Shown: positions 1 through 6,595 of the stretch, one piece after another
How positions within the stretch are numbered: the first letter of the stretch is position 1
Layout of the letters: every line of letters begins with the position of its first letter
Assembly (NCBI GenBank): GCA_027335515.1
Contig: DAHWHT010000272.1
Coordinates: 1-16,149, forward strand
DNA: 16,149 bases
DNA from: Clostridia bacterium
GTDB lineage: Bacteria > Bacillota_E > RBS10-35 > JAJYVN01
Direction: 5' to 3'
Program-made: the position numbers and the translations under genes
Notes under the pieces: model-generated
Databases searched by the model: none
What the model was told of the DNA's origin: nothing
What the model saw: the letters and a program-made list of their open reading frames with translations, nothing else

Positions 1-565
1 TGAACACGAAATCGGTCAGCGCCGGTGAGTACACGGCCCCGCCCGCACACGGTCCGAGGATGACGGACAGTTGCGGGATCACCCCCGAGGCCAGGACGTT
101 GCGCCGAAAGATGTGCGCGTAGCCGTCCAGGGCGTCGATCCCCTCGTGGATGCGCGCCCCCCCGCTGTCGTTGATCGCCACCAGGGGGCAGCCGGCCTCC
201 ATGGCGAGTTCCTGGACGCGCACGATCTTGCGCGCATGCATCTCGCCCAGAGAACCGCCCAGCGCAGTGAAATCCTGCGCGTACGCATACACCGTTCGCC
301 CGTCCACCGTCCCGAAACCGGTGACGACGGCATCCGCGGGCACCGCGCGCTCCGCCATCCCCAAATCCTTCGCCCGATGGCGCACGTGCAGCCCGAGTTC
401 CACAAAGCTCTCCGGGTCGAACAGACCGGAGAGCCGCTCCCTGGCCGTCTGCTTGCCGGCGGCATGCTGCCTGGCCACGTCCTGCGGTCGCCCCTCATCC
501 CGCAGGCCTCGCTCCCGATCGCGCAAGTCCGCCAGCGCGTCCCGCTCCTTGGGGCCCGTGGGCAC
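1..565 (-). CDS. Acyl-CoA carboxylase carboxyltransferase (propionyl-CoA carboxylase beta type), C-terminus beyond the left edge
   Basis: This is the biotin-dependent carboxyltransferase subunit that moves CO2 from carboxybiotin to an acyl-CoA, usually propionyl- or acetyl-CoA. About 188 N-terminal residues are present and the reading frame is still open at base 1. Family hallmarks seen are an N-terminal helical ARERL segment, the GFGTVDGRTVYAYAQDFT strand region, LGEMHARKI, the acyl-CoA/oxyanion stretch NDSGGARIHEG, and GPCAGGAVYSPALTDF near the edge. The GTG start at 565 was chosen because a strong Shine-Dalgarno (GGAAGGAG) lies 9 bases upstream and the protein then begins like family members. 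A good sigma-A-like promoter lies at 638-666. The acyl substrate cannot be decided from the half that is visible. Family assignment is firm. Confidence 0.93.
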   Translation of the reverse strand, partial: MPTGPKERDALADLRDRERGLRDEGRPQDVARQHAAGKQTARERLSGLFDPESFVELGLHVRHRAKDLGMAERAVPADAVVTGFGTVDGRTVYAYAQDFTALGGSLGEMHARKIVRVQELAMEAGCPLVAINDSGGARIHEGIDALDGYAHIFRRNVLASGVIPQLSVILGPCAGGAVYSPALTDFVF

Positions 566-637
566 GGCGCAACGCTCCTTCCAGGCGGTGCGCGGGCACG
601 CACGCGCTCCACGGGCATCGTGTTCCCGTACCCTGCC

Positions 638-666
638 AGGATAGCGGCTTGCGCCACGATGGGCAA
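638..666 (-). promoter_or_regulatory. Predicted sigma-A-type promoter of the carboxyltransferase gene
   Basis: On the minus strand TTGCCC (661-666) is followed after 17 bases by TATCCT (638-643). Transcription would start near 630, leaving a leader of about 65 bases before the GTG at 565. The match to TTGACA-17-TATAAT is good for such GC-rich DNA and sits in the divergent intergenic gap. Confidence 0.5.
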
Positions 667-752
667 TCGGCACCAGGGTGCGGCGCGCGCCGTGGCGAAA
701 ACCGCCCCCATGGCCGCGGCGTAGCGCTGCCCGGTCGGAAAGGGGCACGCGC

Positions 753-1469
753 TTGGCACAGGTGACGGCGATCACGGGGGCCAGCAGTGGTATCGGACGT
801 GCCGTGGCGCGGCGCTTCCTGCGGAGCGGCGGACCGGTGGCCCTGCTCGCCCGCCGCGGCGCCCTGCTCGAAGGCCTCGTCGATCAGGAACGCCCCGGGC
901 GTTCCGACACCTGGGCCTGCCCGGGTGACGCCACGGACGCCGCCGCCGTCCAGTCGTTCATCGACGGCACGGTGGCGCGCTTTGAACGGCTCGACGTGCT
1001 CGTACTGGCCGTCGGCTGGAACGTCCCGGACCGGTCCCTTGCCTCCCTGAGCCCCGACCGGTTTCGGGCGTTGGTCGACGCCAACCTGCACAGCGCCTTC
1101 CTGGCGACGCACGCCGCACTGCCGCACCTGCGCCGCCAGGAAGGCGGCCTCATCATCTACATCTCCTCCATCAGCGCCCTGGCCCCCGACGCCTCGGGGG
1201 CGGGCTACCAGGCCGCCAAGCACGGGTTGACCGGCCTCGCCAACGCCGTGCGCTTCGAGGAACAACGCCATGGCATCCGCGCCAGCCTCGTCTGCCCCGG
1301 CGTCGTCGACACACCGCTTTTGCAGCAGCGCCCCCAACCGCCCAGCCCGCAGGACCTGGCGCGCGCCCTGCAGCCGGAAGACATTGCCGCAGCCTGTGCC
1401 TTCCTGGCCGAGCTGCCGCCGCGGGCGGTTGTCCCCGAGTTGGTCATTCGCCCCACCCTGCTGCCGTGA
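753..1469 (+). CDS. Short-chain dehydrogenase/reductase (SDR) family oxidoreductase
   Basis: An NAD(P)-dependent Rossmann-fold oxidoreductase of classical SDR size (238 aa), predicted cytoplasmic; the substrate is unknown. The cofactor glycine motif TGASSGIG is at residues 8-15, an acidic GDATD at 58-62, the structural Asn in DANLHSAF (N111), serines of SSIS at 138-141, and the catalytic YQAAK at 152-156. The usual NNAG motif is replaced by LAVGWN (85-90), an atypical variant. I chose the TTG start at 753 because it gives MAQVTAITGASSGIG with AAAGGGG seven bases upstream; the frame is open further upstream, but that part does not look like protein. The gene is divergent from the carboxyltransferase and convergent with tgt, so it appears to stand alone. 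A role in acyl-CoA metabolism is only a guess from the neighbour. Confidence 0.88.
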   Translation: MAQVTAITGASSGIGRAVARRFLRSGGPVALLARRGALLEGLVDQERPGRSDTWACPGDATDAAAVQSFIDGTVARFERLDVLVLAVGWNVPDRSLASLSPDRFRALVDANLHSAFLATHAALPHLRRQEGGLIIYISSISALAPDASGAGYQAAKHGLTGLANAVRFEEQRHGIRASLVCPGVVDTPLLQQRPQPPSPQDLARALQPEDIAAACAFLAELPPRAVVPELVIRPTLLP

Positions 1470-1516
1470 CCGCCATCCCCACGGCGTGGCGCGGCGGGCG
1501 ACCCGTTCAATCGGGT
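1470..1516. other. Convergent SDR/tgt junction with small hairpins
   Basis: The 37-base gap between the convergent genes and the first bases of the tgt end carry ACCCG-TTCAAT-CGGGT (1501-1516), spanning the tgt stop codon, and CCAC-GGC-GTGG (1478-1488). Either could help end transcription in both directions, but neither has a T-tract. Confidence 0.25.
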
Positions 1517-2748
1517 GCGGTTCGGTTGCGGGCCGCCCAGGGATCCGCTGCCTCCCAGAAGGCGCGCCGAAACGCCGCCAGGGTTCCGTCGGCGACCCGC
1601 CGCCGCAGTTCGCCGACAAAGCGGTGCAGCGTGTGGAGGTTGTGCAGCGTCAGCAGCCGGGGTCCCAGCATCTCGCCGGCCCGCAGCAGGTGGCGCAGGT
1701 AGGCGCGGCTGTGGGCGCGGCAAAGGGGACAGGCGCAACTCGGGTCCACCGGCCGCAGGTCGTCCGCGTAGCTGGCGTTGCGGGCCACCAGCCGGCCGGC
1801 GCGTCCCTCGGGGAAGGCGTCGACCGAAAGCGCCGCCCCCGTCTCGCTTGGCAGCAGACCAGCCGGCAGCACCAGCGCCGTGCCGTTGCGGGCCACGCGC
1901 GTCGGCAGCACACAATCGAACAGGTCGACCCCGTGCCACACCGCTTCCAGCAGGTAATCGGGAGACCCCACGCCCATCAGGTAGCGCGGACGGTCCACCG
2001 GCAACAGCGGGCAGGTCTCGGCCAGGACGCGGCGCATCTCGGAAAGCGGTTCCCCCACGGACAACGACCCCAGCGCGTAACCGGGGAAATCCATGGCGAC
2101 CAGGCGGTGGGTGCAGGCGACCCGCAGATCGGCGTGCACACCGCCCTGGACGATGGCAAACAGCGCCTGATCGGCGCGGGTGTGGGCGGCGCGGCAGCGC
2201 TCCGCCCACGCCAGGGTGCGTGCCACCGCCGCCGCCGCCGCCGCGGGCGGGCAGGGATAGGGCACGCACTCGTCGAGCACCATGGCGATGTCCGCACCCA
2301 GCGCCTCCTGGACCGCCACCGCCCCCTCGGGAGTGAGCCGGCGCATCCGTCCATCCAGGTGCGAGCGAAACGCGACCCCGTCGGCATCGATGCGACGCAG
2401 GCCCGACAGGCTGAACACCTGAAAACCACCGCTGTCGGTCAGGATCGGTCCGCCCCAGCCCGTAAAACCGTGCAGGCCACCGTGGGCGGCGACCCGCTCC
2501 GGCCCCGGCCGCAACCACAGGTGATAGGTATTGCACAGGATCATCTCGGCCCCGGCCTCGGCCACCTCGGCCGGCAGCAGCCCCTTGACGGTGCCCTGCG
2601 TGCCGACCGGCAGGAAGGCCGGCGTCCGCACGCGGCCATGCGGGGTCTGCAGCACACCCACCCGCGCCGGTCCCCCGGCCGGGCCCACACGTGCGGCGAA
2701 GCCAAAACCCGAGAGACCCGCCAGCGGCGGCAGCGGCTCATCCGACAT
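1507..2748 (-). CDS. tgt: tRNA-guanine transglycosylase (queuine/preQ1 tRNA-ribosyltransferase)
   Basis: Exchanges guanine 34 of GUN-anticodon tRNAs for preQ1 in queuosine synthesis. The 413-aa protein shows ILTDSGGFQVFSL with general base D105, VLDECVPYP (158-165), FAIVQGG (197-203), the RYLMGVGSP strand, the nucleophile in DLFDCVLPTR (D278), and a zinc site CxCxxC (C338, C340, C343) with H369. It is longer than the usual 370-390 aa: about 22 extra residues lie between ARNG (286-289) and RNASY (323-327), just before the zinc site. The substrate loop reads GYALGSLSVGEP where GGL is usual, and the TRNARNG motif reads TRVARNG. The ATG at 2748 overlaps the end of the upstream gene by 11 bases, which suggests translational coupling. 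It is the last gene of the long minus-strand array. Confidence 0.96.
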   Translation of the reverse strand: MSDEPLPPLAGLSGFGFAARVGPAGGPARVGVLQTPHGRVRTPAFLPVGTQGTVKGLLPAEVAEAGAEMILCNTYHLWLRPGPERVAAHGGLHGFTGWGGPILTDSGGFQVFSLSGLRRIDADGVAFRSHLDGRMRRLTPEGAVAVQEALGADIAMVLDECVPYPCPPAAAAAAVARTLAWAERCRAAHTRADQALFAIVQGGVHADLRVACTHRLVAMDFPGYALGSLSVGEPLSEMRRVLAETCPLLPVDRPRYLMGVGSPDYLLEAVWHGVDLFDCVLPTRVARNGTALVLPAGLLPSETGAALSVDAFPEGRAGRLVARNASYADDLRPVDPSCACPLCRAHSRAYLRHLLRAGEMLGPRLLTLHNLHTLHRFVGELRRRVADGTLAAFRRAFWEAADPWAARNRTAPD

Positions 2749-3562
2749 GGGTTGCGCCGAGCCCCTCCAGCAACTCCTGGCGCCGGGCCCGGTAGGAAGA
2801 CTCATCCATCTCCCCCGAGGCGAACGCCGCGTCCAGGTTCGCCACCGCGTCGATCAACGCGCCCTCACGCTGACTCCGGCGCTGCAGCCGCCGCCGCCAG
2901 GCGCGCGCGCCGAGCACACCCGCCACGAGGGCGCCGAGGCCCGCGACCGGCCCCCAGACCGGCCAACCGAGCGTCGCCCACCAGGGACGGCGCACCAGCC
3001 TCAGGGGAAGGGTCGCGCCCGCCGTCGGGCCCACGGTCGTATAGCCGGCAAGCCGCAGCCCTTGGCCCAGGGCCACCGGGCCGCTCGCCTGAAAACCGGG
3101 TCCGGCCATGGCCCACCGGCCCTGCGGCACCAGCACGGCCAGCAACCCGGTCGGGTAGCGCACCGGCAGCCAGACGTGCCCGCCGGCATAGGACAGGACG
3201 AAACGAAACGAGGCATGGGCGGTCGCCCCGGGGGCCAGCGGCTGCGCAAGCCCCATGCCCCTTGGACGGGCCACGACGCCGGGGCCCGCCACCGCGCCGA
3301 CGGCGCCGGCCGGCAGGGGCAGCGCGATGTGGGTCAAGGTGGCCTTGGATTGGTTGACGGCCGTGACGATCTCCTCCGCCCGCACCGCCGGCCCCTGCGG
3401 CACAAGCACCAACACCTCGCGGGTGACCACCAGCGGCGCCCCGGCCGCAATGGTCGGCGGCAATTGCCCGGGTGGCAGCGCAATGGCCGACGCCGCCTGC
3501 GCCAACGGCCCGAGGGCAAAAAGCACACCGACTACCAAGAGTGCGACCGCGCCGTGCCTCAT
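2738..3562 (-). CDS. Secreted/membrane protein of the cytochrome c maturation block, C-terminal helical hairpin
   Basis: Not a family I can name. The 274-aa protein has a cleavable-looking signal peptide (residues 1-23, ending AQA), an extracytoplasmic beta-rich region of about 170 residues with no cysteine pair, one transmembrane helix near 201-222, a basic stop-transfer (RRRLQRRSQR), and a short cytoplasmic helical hairpin at about 236-266 containing LDAAFASGEMDESSYRARR. That hairpin resembles the small CcmI-like or SHOCT-like segments found in cytochrome c biogenesis and transporter-associated membrane proteins. Its ATG overlaps the ccmF stop codon in an ATGA arrangement and its end overlaps tgt, so it is co-transcribed and probably coupled to ccmF. 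A role beside CcmF, perhaps in haem or apocytochrome handling, is inferred only from this coupling. Confidence 0.8.
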   Translation of the reverse strand: MRHGAVALLVVGVLFALGPLAQAASAIALPPGQLPPTIAAGAPLVVTREVLVLVPQGPAVRAEEIVTAVNQSKATLTHIALPLPAGAVGAVAGPGVVARPRGMGLAQPLAPGATAHASFRFVLSYAGGHVWLPVRYPTGLLAVLVPQGRWAMAGPGFQASGPVALGQGLRLAGYTTVGPTAGATLPLRLVRRPWWATLGWPVWGPVAGLGALVAGVLGARAWRRRLQRRSQREGALIDAVANLDAAFASGEMDESSYRARRQELLEGLGATHVG

Positions 3563-5787
3563 CCCGAACCGCCGCCGTCGATGCCGGGGGCCAGCGGTCC
3601 GGAACCCGCGCGGCGCGCCGTCGACAACTCCATGGCCCGGGCGGCAATCCGCGCCTCCACCCGCTCCAGATCGGTGCGGGGTCTGCCCTCCGCCCGCTCC
3701 AGGGCCATGGCGGTCTCCGCCTCCCGCCGATACTGCGCCCGCAGGGCGAGGTATTCCGGTTCGGCGGTCTTGCCCATGCGGAAGTCATACTCCAACTCCG
3801 CCCACAGCCCGAAGATGCGATGGCTGCGCGGCGCAAAGACCGCCTGCGGCCGCGGCCACAGACTCCACATCGCCCCGAGCACCAGCAGGGCCCCCCCCGC
3901 CCAGATCCAGGACACCAGCGGGTTGACGATGATGTTGAACCCAGCCGTGCTCCCGCCGGGTTGGTAGCCCAGGAACGTGACATACAGGTCGCGCAGGGGA
4001 CCGCTGTCCACCGCCGGGATGTATGTGGCGTTGGAGGTGGCCGCGTCGGTGCCCACCGTGATGGTGGGCGTCAGGGTCGTCACGTAACGACCGTCCCGGG
4101 TCACCATCATGCGCGCATACGTCTGACGGGCCCCCCCGCCGACCGTGGCGCCCAAGCCTTCATAGATGACGCTGTAGCCGCCCACCCGCGCCGCCTGGCC
4201 CACCCGCAGGGCGAACTGCCCCTCGCGGTGGAAGGCGTGGCTGGCAATGATGCCGCAGGCGATGAGCACCATGGCGAGGTGCACCGCGTACCCCCCGTAG
4301 CGGCGCGGGTTGCGGCTCACCAGGCGGCCGGCCGCCACCAGGGCGCCGCTCGGCTCCATCGCCTGGCGCGCCGCCACCCCCAGCGCAAAATCGTAGAGAA
4401 CCGCCGCGCCGGCAAAGAAGGCACAGGAAAGCCCGATCGTCGCCGCCAGCGGCCGCACCGCGAAACCGCCCAGCACAGCGGCAAAGAGGGCCGCCGCCGC
4501 CAGCGGCGCCAGCAGATGACGGGTGAACTCCGCCCGGCCGGCCCGCCGCCAGGCGAGCAACGGCCCCACCCCGGCCAAAAGCAGCACCACCGTGAACAGC
4601 GGCGCCGTCACGGTCTCGAAATAGGGTGTGCCCACGGTGATGCCGCGGCCCAGGGCGGCGGAGAGCACCGGCACCAGCGTTCCGACCAACACCGTCAGCA
4701 CCAGCGCCAGGAACACGACATTGTTGAGGAGGAACGCCCCCTCCTTGCTCACCAGGGAATCGAAGCCCCGGTCGTCCTGCAGCACGTCGAGCCGCGACCC
4801 GACCAAATACACCGCCAGGGCCGTGGCCAAACCGACGTACGTCAGCAGGTAGCCGCCGACCGGGGAGACGGCGAAGGCGTGGACCGAGACCACGATGCCG
4901 CTGCGCGCCAGGAAGGTGCCAAACAGCGTCAACAAGTACGTCAACGACACCAGGATCGCGTTCCACAGCTTGAGCATGCCGCGCCGCTCCTGCACCATCG
5001 CGGAGTGGATCAGGGCCGTCGCGGCCAACCAGGGCATCAGGGCGCTGTTTTCCACCGGGTCAAACGACCAATAGCCGCCCCAATCGAGCACATGGTACGA
5101 CCAATGCATCCCAAGCAGGATGCCGACGGACAGCAGGGCCCAGGCGGTCAATGCCCAGCGATGGGTGACGCGGATCCAGTGGTCGCCGGTGTCGCGACGC
5201 AGCAACCCCGCCATGGCGAAGGCAAACGGCACCGTGAACCCGACAAACCCCATATACAGCAGGATGGGGTGCAGCAGAAACGCGCTGTTGTGCAACAGGC
5301 GGTTGAGTCCCAGCCCATCGGCCGGCACCGGCCGCAGGGCGATGAACGGCGATGCCGCCGTAACCAGCAACAGGTTGGTGCAGGCCGCCACCGCCGCCAG
5401 GATCGCCAGGGCATAGGAGAGCAGCCGCGCCCCTTCACGCGGGGGCCAGATCAACAGGTAGACGGCAAACCCATACAGCAGCAGGAGCCACAAGAGCAGG
5501 GAGCCCTGCTGCCCACCCCACATGGCCGCGACCCGCAGGTACAGGGGGGTCTGGCGGCTGGAATGTTCCGCGACGAAGCGCACGGCGAAGTCGTTGCCCA
5601 CCAGGGCCGCCTGCAGCAAACCCGCGGCGGCCGCCGCCGCGGTCGCCGCACCGCCGAGGGCCAGCCTGCCGACCCGCACCCATGCCGGCCGGCCGCCGCG
5701 TTCGCCGAAATACAGCAGCCCCGCAGCCCCGAGCGCCGCGCCCAGGGCCAACCAGAGCAACGCCCGTCCGGCGCCAACGATCCACAC
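3559..5787 (-). CDS. ccmF: Cytochrome c-type biogenesis protein CcmF (haem lyase subunit)
   Basis: Polytopic membrane protein (742 aa) of System I that, with CcmH, attaches haem to apocytochrome c outside the membrane. It shows the CcmF signatures WGGQQGSLLLW (90-100; usual WGGHEGS), the LLHPILLYMGFVGF helix (171-184), the tryptophan-rich haem-binding WWD region LDWGGYWSFDPVEN (234-247; usually GWWFWDPVEN), and GTFLARSGIVVSVHAFA (290-306). After the last membrane helix a cytoplasmic tail of about 97 residues (646-742) carries LEYDFRMGKTAEPEYLALR, a CcmI-like hairpin. I chose the GTG at 5787 (MWIVGAGRALLW) with AGGG seven bases upstream; the frame stays open to 5841, but that stretch lies inside a structured leader repeated before ruvB. 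The ccmH gene is 227 bases upstream. Confidence 0.95.
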   Translation of the reverse strand: MWIVGAGRALLWLALGAALGAAGLLYFGERGGRPAWVRVGRLALGGAATAAAAAAGLLQAALVGNDFAVRFVAEHSSRQTPLYLRVAAMWGGQQGSLLLWLLLLYGFAVYLLIWPPREGARLLSYALAILAAVAACTNLLLVTAASPFIALRPVPADGLGLNRLLHNSAFLLHPILLYMGFVGFTVPFAFAMAGLLRRDTGDHWIRVTHRWALTAWALLSVGILLGMHWSYHVLDWGGYWSFDPVENSALMPWLAATALIHSAMVQERRGMLKLWNAILVSLTYLLTLFGTFLARSGIVVSVHAFAVSPVGGYLLTYVGLATALAVYLVGSRLDVLQDDRGFDSLVSKEGAFLLNNVVFLALVLTVLVGTLVPVLSAALGRGITVGTPYFETVTAPLFTVVLLLAGVGPLLAWRRAGRAEFTRHLLAPLAAAALFAAVLGGFAVRPLAATIGLSCAFFAGAAVLYDFALGVAARQAMEPSGALVAAGRLVSRNPRRYGGYAVHLAMVLIACGIIASHAFHREGQFALRVGQAARVGGYSVIYEGLGATVGGGARQTYARMMVTRDGRYVTTLTPTITVGTDAATSNATYIPAVDSGPLRDLYVTFLGYQPGGSTAGFNIIVNPLVSWIWAGGALLVLGAMWSLWPRPQAVFAPRSHRIFGLWAELEYDFRMGKTAEPEYLALRAQYRREAETAMALERAEGRPRTDLERVEARIAARAMELSTARRAGSGPLAPGIDGGGSG

Positions 5788-5797
5788 GCGAAGACCC

Positions 5798-5912
5798 TGG
5801 TTAGAAAAATGTGTACAAACCGATCGCTCGGTCTTCCACACGTCCGCCCGACCAGGATTTCGCCCCTTTCGGCCTTGATTTGCCCCTCACGGGGCGTAGG
5901 CGACAGACGGAC
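5798..5912 (-). promoter_or_regulatory. Candidate structured leader RNA of ccmF, copy 1 of a two-copy element
   Basis: About 115 bases, roughly 90% identical to 13321-13439 before ruvB. By hand it folds as a closing stem GUCCGUCUG (5912-5904) with CGGGCGGAC (5850-5842), nine pairs. Inside lie a hairpin GCCCC-GUGA-GGGGC (5895-5882) and a second arm AUC/GGU plus AGG/CCU around a purine-rich loop holding GAAAGGGGC. A separate hairpin (5841-5811) and a U-tract follow, and the SD of ccmF comes next. No known riboswitch family is recognised. It may be a cis-regulatory RNA or a dispersed repeat that happens to lie in leaders. Confidence 0.55.
5803..5841 (-). terminator. Terminator-like attenuator hairpin in the ccmF leader
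   Basis: On the minus strand a hairpin with inner stem ACCGA-GCGA-UCGGU, extended by G-U and A-U pairs, and outer stem GUGU/ACAC spans 5841-5811. It is followed at once by AUUUUUCU. It sits between the folded leader and the Shine-Dalgarno of ccmF, as a transcription attenuator would. The internal loop makes it only moderately stable. Confidence 0.35.
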
Positions 5913-6014
5913 TCGGGCTACGCGACATTCATGTGCCGCGCACGCCGGGACTCGGACCGGAGCGCCTTCGCACGGCCCGCGTCCGTTGCGCCACCACCCG
6001 GCGGCCTGGCCGCC
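5913..6014. other. ccmH-ccmF intergenic spacer upstream of the leader element
   Basis: About 100 bases without a gene. Directly after the ccmH stop codon is a near-perfect inverted repeat, GGCGGCC-T-GGCCGCC (6000-6014). It could form a GC-rich hairpin in the message but has no U-tract, so it is not a convincing terminator. I see no good promoter here, although the AT-richer stretch near 5925-5940 might hold one. Confidence 0.3.
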
Positions 6015-6503
6015 CTACAGATATCGGGCGAGGCGCCGATCCGCGTCGCCCGCCTCCGGAAGCCCGGCGGCCTGAGCGGCTTGCGCCTCGTCGCCCGAAG
6101 CCCGGCGTACCGGCCGCAGTTGCAGGTAGCGCACCACGACGACCGTCACCGCCGCCAGCGCCAGCACGGGGGCCAGCCACAGCAGACCATACACCCCGCG
6201 GCGGGGCGGCCGGGCCAGGATCCACGTCCCGTATTGGCCCACGAAACCGGCCAGGATCTGGTGGGGGCTGCGGCCCGCGGCCAACTCCCGGGAGATCTCC
6301 CGCCGCATGGCGATGGCCTGGACGGTGTCCGACGCCGCGGCCGACTCACCGGAGCAAACCGGACAGCGCAGCTGCGAAGCGATCGCCTCGACCCGCTGGT
6401 AGGTGGAGGGCGGTCGGCCGCTCGGCGCCACCGCCAGGGCCAGCCCGACCCCAAGCACCAACGCCGCCACCACGACCCACCACGCCCGGCCTGGGTGCCG
6501 CAT
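6015..6503 (-). CDS. ccmH: Cytochrome c-type biogenesis protein CcmH (CcmH/CycL/Ccl2/NrfF family)
   Basis: Membrane-anchored thiol-disulfide protein that reduces apocytochrome c haem-binding cysteines and forms the haem lyase with CcmF. The 162-aa product has an N-terminal signal anchor (about 8-26), the diagnostic LRCPVC motif (C47, C50) followed by SGESAAASDTVQAIAMRREI, the conserved GRSPHQILAGFVGQYGTWIL (77-96), and a second transmembrane helix (about 104-125) with a short charged tail. Length and order match the short CcmH type lacking the fused CcmI-like TPR domain. The ATG at 6503 is preceded by a G-rich but imperfect SD. An extended -10 promoter candidate lies at 6546-6554. Two thioredoxin-like genes lie upstream and ccmF downstream, so this is a maturation block. 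Confidence 0.95.
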   Translation of the reverse strand: MRHPGRAWWVVVAALVLGVGLALAVAPSGRPPSTYQRVEAIASQLRCPVCSGESAAASDTVQAIAMRREISRELAAGRSPHQILAGFVGQYGTWILARPPRRGVYGLLWLAPVLALAAVTVVVVRYLQLRPVRRASGDEAQAAQAAGLPEAGDADRRLARYL

Positions 6504-6545
6504 GGTGCCCGTTCCACCACCCCACCGCGCATTCGCAGCCACCGC

Positions 6546-6554
6546 ATCATACCA
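6546..6554 (-). promoter_or_regulatory. Possible extended -10 promoter for ccmH
   Basis: On the minus strand TGGTATGAT matches an extended -10 element (TGnTATAAT) about 43 bases before the ccmH ATG, in otherwise very GC-rich spacer DNA. No convincing -35 is present 17 bases upstream, which extended -10 promoters can tolerate. Confidence 0.35.
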
Positions 6555-6595
6555 TCCCGTCGACCGGGGGCCGCCGGCGACCGCCCCGCCCCGGA

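Noticed and set aside
71..724. Plus-strand frames opposite the carboxyltransferase gene
   Set aside because: Antisense shadows; the minus-strand frame has clear biotin carboxyltransferase motifs.
1501..1516. ACCCG-TTCAAT-CGGGT as a rho-independent terminator of tgt or the SDR gene
   Set aside because: It overlaps the tgt stop codon, the stem is only five pairs, and there is no T-tract on either strand.
5788..5841. Upstream start for CcmF at 5841 adding 18 residues
   Set aside because: Those codons lie in the leader element shared with ruvB, where they are not in frame with RuvB coding sequence; GTG 5787 has its own SD and gives a normal N-terminus.
5842..5912. Identity of the leader element with a known riboswitch (c-di-GMP-I, c-di-AMP/ydaO, cobalamin, T-box, TPP)
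   Set aside because: GGGGCAAA and GAAA recall c-di-GMP-I, but the GGACGCAAAGCC core and the second hairpin are missing; the diagnostic boxes of the other classes are not found either.
3472..6075. A plus-strand open frame of 867 codons opposite ccmF
   Set aside because: Low-complexity Gln/Arg/His-rich product, antisense to a clear CcmF with all family motifs.
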